Below are positions 6,281-9,211 of a stretch of DNA of 9,211 bases, piece after piece. Both the position numbers and the translations under genes were made by a program. The stretch's first letter is position 1. Each line of letters starts with the position of its first letter. Origin of the DNA: Pseudomonadota bacterium (GTDB taxonomy: Bacteria > Pseudomonadota > Alphaproteobacteria > Rhizobiales > Hyphomicrobiaceae); assembly GCA_023416575.1 (NCBI GenBank), contig JAEZHL010000194.1, positions 1 through 9,211 of the forward strand, read 5' to 3'. The notes beneath the pieces were generated by a model. That model had not been told where the DNA came from, made no database searches, and saw only the letters and a program-made list of their open reading frames with translations.

Positions 6281-6301
6281 GGGGCTCGTAGGCCGAGCCC
6301 C
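6281..6301 (+). terminator. Hairpin after fabI
   Basis: GGGGCTCG (6281-6288) pairs perfectly with CGAGCCCC (6294-6301) around a 5-nt loop, 19 nt beyond the fabI stop. The stem is strong, but no T-run follows, so it may terminate inefficiently, work with Rho, or simply protect the 3' end. Confidence 0.55.
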
Positions 6302-6353
6302 TCGGGGAGCGCGTTCGCACGCTAGCCAGTTTCCGCTTTACGGTTCCCAAGCC

Positions 6354-6380
6354 ACCCGGGGGCTAACCTCGTCCCCGGGT
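6354..6380 (-). terminator. Hairpin after the DMT transporter gene
   Basis: ACCCGGGG (6354-6361) pairs perfectly with CCCCGGGT (6373-6380) around an 11-nt loop. It lies 12 nt beyond the transporter stop on the minus strand and faces the fabI hairpin across about 50 nt. No T-run is present. Its position between convergent genes supports a transcription-ending role in one or both directions. Confidence 0.5.
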
Positions 6381-6392
6381 CCGTGTCCTGTC

Positions 6393-7292
6393 TCAGATGC
6401 TCACGTTCAGCAGCATCACGACGCCAACGATGATCAGGCCGATGCCGACCGCCTCACGCGAGGCGATGCTCTGCTTGAACATCTGCCGCGAAATCATTTG
6501 CGCGAACAGGATCTCGACCAGCGCCAGGGTCCGCACCTTCGCCGCGCTCTCGAGCGCGAACGCGAGGAACCACATCTGTGACGCGAAAGCGCCCATGAAG
6601 CCCGCGGTGATCGACGGCCGCCAGGCCCGGAAGAGGGCGATGAGCTTCTCGCGGTCGCGGGCCAGCAGGTAGAGCGACAGCACGGCCGTCTGGATGACGA
6701 GGCCGACGGCCAACGTCGTCGATGCTGCAAGCACGAACGAGTCCGCCTCGAGTGCCTTGATGCCGCCGCGAAAGCCGACCGCCGCGATGGCGAACATGGC
6801 GCCGGAGCCGATGCCGAGCGCGGCCGAGGACCACGAGATGGAGGCGTCGGCGGTCTGGCGTGGCCAGGACATGACCACCACGCCGGTCGTCGCGACCATG
6901 ATCGCGACGATCAGCCCGGCCGAGAGCTGATCCCCGAGGAAGGCGAGCCCGAAGACTGCCACATGCACAGGCTCGGTTTTGGAGAGCGCCGTGATGACCA
7001 CGAACGAGCGCTCACGCATGGCCGCCAGCAGCAGGGCCGTCGCACAGATCTGCGCCAGCGCAGCAACGGTCGTCCAGGCGAGCATCGTCTGGTTGAGGTG
7101 GGGCAGGGGCGAGCCCGTGGCGAACAGCACGATCGCGAGGAAAAGCAGGCCGAACGGAAGCCCGTACAGGAAGCGGACGTGTGTCGCGCCGACAGTGCCG
7201 AGCGTCGTCGTCAGCTCCTTCTGCATGGCATTACGGAGGGTTTGTCCTCCTGCGGCCACGATCGTGAACACGGCCCACAGCAAGCCTGACAT
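6393..7292 (-). CDS. DMT-superfamily (EamA-type) membrane transporter
   Basis: This 299-residue inner-membrane protein shows about ten hydrophobic segments arranged as two homologous halves, the layout of EamA/RhaT-like drug/metabolite transporters. Visible segments include MSGLLWAVFTIVAAGG at the start, GLPFGLLFLAIVLFATG, WTTVAALAQICATALLLAA followed by a typical ALSKTEPVHVAVFGLAFLGD (the conserved Thr-Glu-Pro/Leu-Gly-Asp region at the end of each half), and IGLIIVGVVMLLNV at the C-terminus. Such proteins export or import amino acids, sugars or other small metabolites; the substrate cannot be deduced. I place the start at ATG 7292 with GAG 7 nt upstream. A TTG at 7343 would add 17 polar residues before the first membrane segment and is unlikely. 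The gene stands alone, convergent with fabI, and nothing nearby indicates a partner. Confidence 0.92.
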   Translation of the reverse strand: MSGLLWAVFTIVAAGGQTLRNAMQKELTTTLGTVGATHVRFLYGLPFGLLFLAIVLFATGSPLPHLNQTMLAWTTVAALAQICATALLLAAMRERSFVVITALSKTEPVHVAVFGLAFLGDQLSAGLIVAIMVATTGVVVMSWPRQTADASISWSSAALGIGSGAMFAIAAVGFRGGIKALEADSFVLAASTTLAVGLVIQTAVLSLYLLARDREKLIALFRAWRPSITAGFMGAFASQMWFLAFALESAAKVRTLALVEILFAQMISRQMFKQSIASREAVGIGLIIVGVVMLLNVSI

Positions 7293-7346
7293 TGAAGTTC
7301 TCGTTTCTTGGAGCCGTGCGAGGCCGGAGTTGTCGTGGAGCAATGC

Positions 7347-7381
7347 CGAAGAAAAGAGCCCGCGGTCTCGACCGCCGCGGG
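7347..7381 (-). terminator. Rho-independent terminator (leftward)
   Basis: CCCGCGG (7359-7365) and CCGCGGG (7375-7381) form a perfect 7-bp GC stem with a 9-nt loop. On the minus strand the stem is followed by CTCTTTTCTTC, a proper T-rich tract. It ends transcription coming from the RT0821-like gene, whose stop is about 180 nt upstream, and isolates it from the transporter gene. Confidence 0.75.
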
Positions 7382-7558
7382 TGCGGAACTTGATTAGCGC
7401 GGAACTGGGACTTAGGCAAAGGCCTGCCAGTCGACGGCGCTATGCACGTAGCCGTAGCGCAGGTTGCTTGGGCGCGTAACAGACCAGTTCCGGGGTCGCG
7501 AGGAGCCGCCACGCCGATGTGATGCAAGGTGAAGATCGGTCGCAGGATGCTGGAGCGG

Positions 7559-7990
7559 TCAGCCTTCGAGGGACCACGCGCCATCAGGCTGGCGGCAGGC
7601 GGCGCCCTCGACGGTGCGGCTGTAGCTGCCCGACTTGAGCGTCAGCGTCACCTGTCGGCAGATGTCGCCGGCCGCGTTCTTGAAGGAGAACTTCGGCTGC
7701 ACCACCCCGCTGAGCCGGCCGTGGGCGCGGCGCCAGACGAAGCTTGCTCCATCCGGCATCTCGCTGAGACCGATATGGACTGCGTGGAGGGCGACGGCCT
7801 CGTCGCTGGCATCGAGGGCGAGTTCGACAGGCCTTTGCTGATCAGGCCGTTTGAGGCCTTCGAGGCTCGGGGTTTTGCGGCCGATGGAGCTCTGCTCGGC
7901 GGCGTTGACGTTGCCGAGAGCGACCGGCAGCGCGATGAGTGCCAGTGCGCAACAAGACGCGCACACGGCGTCGAGGGCAGGTTGACGCAT
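7559..7990 (-). CDS. Small exported RT0821/Lpp0805-like surface protein
   Basis: This 143-residue protein has a signal peptide at about 1-31 (a Leu/Ala/Val-rich core, then VNAA before EQSS). The C-terminal half looks like the RT0821/Lpp0805 family domain: WRRAHGRLSGVVQPKFSF (87-104), GDICRQVTLTL (109-119) and the closing GAACRQPDGAWSLEG (129-143), in which Cys111 and Cys132 could form a disulfide in the periplasm. Members are small envelope proteins of unknown function, sometimes described as surface antigens. A GTG start at 8029 has no ribosome site and would add 13 residues before the signal peptide, so I choose ATG 7990 with a GAG about 9 nt upstream. It is divergent from pdxH, an arrangement I recall from other Hyphomicrobiales. 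The lipobox of lipoproteins is not evident. The family call rests on the C-terminal motif and is moderately sure. Confidence 0.78.
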   Translation of the reverse strand: MRQPALDAVCASCCALALIALPVALGNVNAAEQSSIGRKTPSLEGLKRPDQQRPVELALDASDEAVALHAVHIGLSEMPDGASFVWRRAHGRLSGVVQPKFSFKNAAGDICRQVTLTLKSGSYSRTVEGAACRQPDGAWSLEG

Positions 7991-8132
7991 GACGATACAC
8001 TCGAACTCGAAACTCGCTGGACCCGCCACCGCAGGACGGGCTACTCGTTCCCCAGCCTACCCGACGAGGGTTAAGGGGATCTGATCGGCTGCCCTGTTCG
8101 CGGCGGCCGCCGACAATGGAGAGCAACGCGCC

Positions 8133-8789
8133 ATGGCCGACCAACCGAAACCGGACTACTACGCGGCGCCCCAGGCTGAGGATTTCACCGGCGCTGAGGA
8201 GCCGTTCGCGCTCTTCGATGCCTGGTTCAAGGATGCGGTCGCGCACGAGCCCAATGATCCCAATGCCATGGCGCTCGCCACCGTCGATCCGGACGGGCTG
8301 CCCAACGTCCGGATGGTGCTGCTTAAGGGCGTCGACGGGCCGGAGCGTTCCGACCGCGGCTTCGTCTTCTTCACCAATTACGAGAGCGCAAAAGGCCGCG
8401 AGATCCTGGCCACAGGCAAGGCCGCGCTCTGCTTCCACTGGAAGAGCCTGCGCCGGCAAGTGCGCGTGCGCGGGCTCGTCAGTCCGGTCGATACGGAGGA
8501 GGCCGATGCCTATTTCGCGACCCGCGCGCGCGGCAGCCGCATCGGTGCCTGGGCGAGCGCACAGTCCCGGCCGCTCGAGAGCCGGTTCGCGCTGGAGAAG
8601 GCGGTAGCGCTGCACGCGGCGAAGTATGCGATCGGCGAAATTCCCCGCCCACCCCATTGGTCCGGCTTCCGCGTGGTGCCGCTGGAGATCGAGTTCTGGC
8701 ACGACCGGCCGTTCCGCCTGCACGACCGGGTCCAGTTCCGTCGGGCAGCAGCCCCGGAGCCCTGGGCACGGGAGCGGCTCTATCCTTAG
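8133..8789 (+). CDS. pdxH: Pyridoxamine/pyridoxine 5'-phosphate oxidase, PdxH
   Basis: PdxH is a dimeric cytoplasmic FMN enzyme that oxidises pyridoxine or pyridoxamine 5'-phosphate to pyridoxal phosphate, the last step of the salvage and DXP-dependent pathways. The 218-residue length is normal. Motifs run in order: AMALATVDPDGLPNVRMVLLKG (45-66) with FMN-binding Arg60 and Lys65, FVFFTNYESAKGRE (77-90), LCFHWKSLRRQVRVRG (99-114), SRIGAWASAQS (135-145), the substrate-binding FRLHDR (194-199) and the invariant C-terminal RLYP. ATG 8133 is preceded by GGAGAG about 9 nt upstream. The gene is divergent from the RT0821-like gene and appears monocistronic, followed by a dispersed palindrome. In many relatives a dnaJ-type gene and fabI lie nearby; here fabI is about 1.9 kb away and no dnaJ is present in the window. 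Confidence 0.97.
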   Translation: MADQPKPDYYAAPQAEDFTGAEEPFALFDAWFKDAVAHEPNDPNAMALATVDPDGLPNVRMVLLKGVDGPERSDRGFVFFTNYESAKGREILATGKAALCFHWKSLRRQVRVRGLVSPVDTEEADAYFATRARGSRIGAWASAQSRPLESRFALEKAVALHAAKYAIGEIPRPPHWSGFRVVPLEIEFWHDRPFRLHDRVQFRRAAAPEPWARERLYP

Positions 8790-8800
8790 ATCGCCTGTGC

Positions 8801-8850
8801 CGTCATCCCGGACGACGAGCCGCGGTTCAGCGGCGAGGAGATCCGGGATC
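8801..8850. repeat. Dispersed intergenic palindrome (REP/RPE-like)
   Basis: CGTCATCCCGGAC on the left and GATCCGGGATCC on the right contain perfect 8-bp arms ATCCCGGA (8805-8812) and TCCGGGAT (8842-8849). Between them is a nested stem, GCCGC/GCGGC (8819-8823 with 8830-8834). This two-level layout and the wording CGTCATCCCGGA...CCGGGATCCAG match the abundant intergenic palindromes I know from Bradyrhizobium and related genomes. It starts 11 nt after the pdxH stop and may help stabilise or end its mRNA. The copy number cannot be judged from one copy. Confidence 0.75.
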
Positions 8851-9211
8851 CAGCGTCAGAAGTGCCGAAGGCTCGATAATTCGCGTGTCCTCCGGACCAG
8901 TCTTGCGCCAAGGCACGACCGCCAGTGGCCATATCGTCCGGCTTCCGCATAAAGAAAGGAACACGCAATAGCCAAGGACGGCCACACCTGTTGGTGAACA
9001 CCGACCGGAACCAGACGATCGATGCACTGCGCAGCTTCGCCGCTATCGCCGTGTGTGCGTTGCGCGACCATACTACTTCCGCCCGGAAACGAACGCTAAG
9101 CGCTCCGAACGCTTGGCTGGACCGCGTAGCGCGTGCTGCTATCGACGCAATGGAGCAGCACTAGATCAACCGAACGGCACTGTTGATGATAGTCCGTGCT
9201 CGGATTATCCT
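8851..9211. other. Terminal stretch without a clear gene
   Basis: After the palindrome, about 360 nt to the window edge hold only short open frames. The best is a plus-strand frame discussed as a separate entry. The minus-strand frames run through the palindrome and look like shadows. An 8-bp inverted repeat GTGCTGCT/AGCAGCAC (9133-9140 with 9154-9161) closes a 13-nt loop near the end. No tRNA or recognisable promoter is seen. Confidence 0.5.
8925..9164 (+). CDS. Doubtful small ORF, unknown product
   Basis: A frame from GTG 8925 runs 79 codons to TAG 9164. The part after about 8994 looks more protein-like than the rest: NTDRNQTIDALRSFAAIAV, then an amphipathic C-terminal helix AWLDRVARAAIDAMEQH. 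Start choice is unclear: GTG 8925, TTG 8991 and GTG 8994 are possible, and an AAGGA lies at about 8974-8978, rather far from the last two. I recognise no domain. The stop falls directly after an inverted repeat. It may be a genuine small protein, a fragment, or chance in GC-rich DNA. Confidence 0.25.
   Translation: MAISSGFRIKKGTRNSQGRPHLLVNTDRNQTIDALRSFAAIAVCALRDHTTSARKRTLSAPNAWLDRVARAAIDAMEQH

Noticed and set aside
7415..7530. VOC/glyoxalase-like fragment on the minus strand (LHHIGVAAP)
   Set aside because: The resemblance is limited to a few residues; no glyoxalase domain or metal ligands follow.
7842..8723. 293-codon minus-strand open frame
   Set aside because: It covers pdxH and part of the RT0821-like gene in a shadow frame and shows no recognisable family.

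Overview
The base composition is GC-rich, with G or C in most third codon positions. The proteins look alphaproteobacterial, most likely Hyphomicrobiales (Rhizobiales): a rhizobial-type FabI, PdxH, an RT0821/Lpp0805-like surface protein and a TAXI-type solute-binding protein. A dispersed palindrome typical of Bradyrhizobium-like genomes after pdxH agrees with this. I cannot name the genus. This is mostly ordinary chromosomal housekeeping and accessory sequence. I saw no phage, transposase, CRISPR, tRNA or rRNA.

Layout. (1) 1-87, minus: the first 29 codons of a gene leaving the window, possibly a MarR/LdtR-type regulator. (2) 267-2361, minus: a two-gene unit, an exported TAXI-family solute-binding protein followed 55 nt later by an exported protein with a beta-rich domain, a Pro/Ala-rich linker and Sel1/TPR-like repeats. 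No TRAP membrane subunit is present. (3) 2362-2967: about 600 nt without a convincing gene but with a series of stem-loops, one of about 23 base pairs. (4) 2968-5216, minus: a three-gene operon, beta-class glutathione S-transferase, zinc-free MDR-type NADP-dependent oxidoreductase and histidine phosphatase, ending in a hairpin. (5) 5217-5412: a divergent promoter region with an operator-like palindrome next to the GST gene. (6) 5413-6261, plus: fabI. (7) 6393-7292, minus: a DMT/EamA-type membrane transporter convergent with fabI, with a hairpin near each stop. (8) 7559-7990, minus: a small exported RT0821-like protein, with a good intrinsic terminator about 180 nt beyond its stop. (9) 8133-8789, plus: pdxH. 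(10) 8790-9211: a dispersed palindrome and one doubtful small ORF.

fabI (fatty-acid elongation), pdxH (pyridoxal phosphate supply), the RT0821-like gene and the histidine phosphatase are, from memory, often near each other in this order of bacteria. Here they seem to be the remains of that neighbourhood with a GST/oxidoreductase pair and a DMT transporter placed among them. The GST and the oxidoreductase plausibly act together on reactive electrophiles (conjugation and enone reduction). The best candidates for undescribed biology are the TAXI/Sel1-like exported pair and the structured spacer at 2579-2922. Both are modest leads; no dramatic new system is evident.
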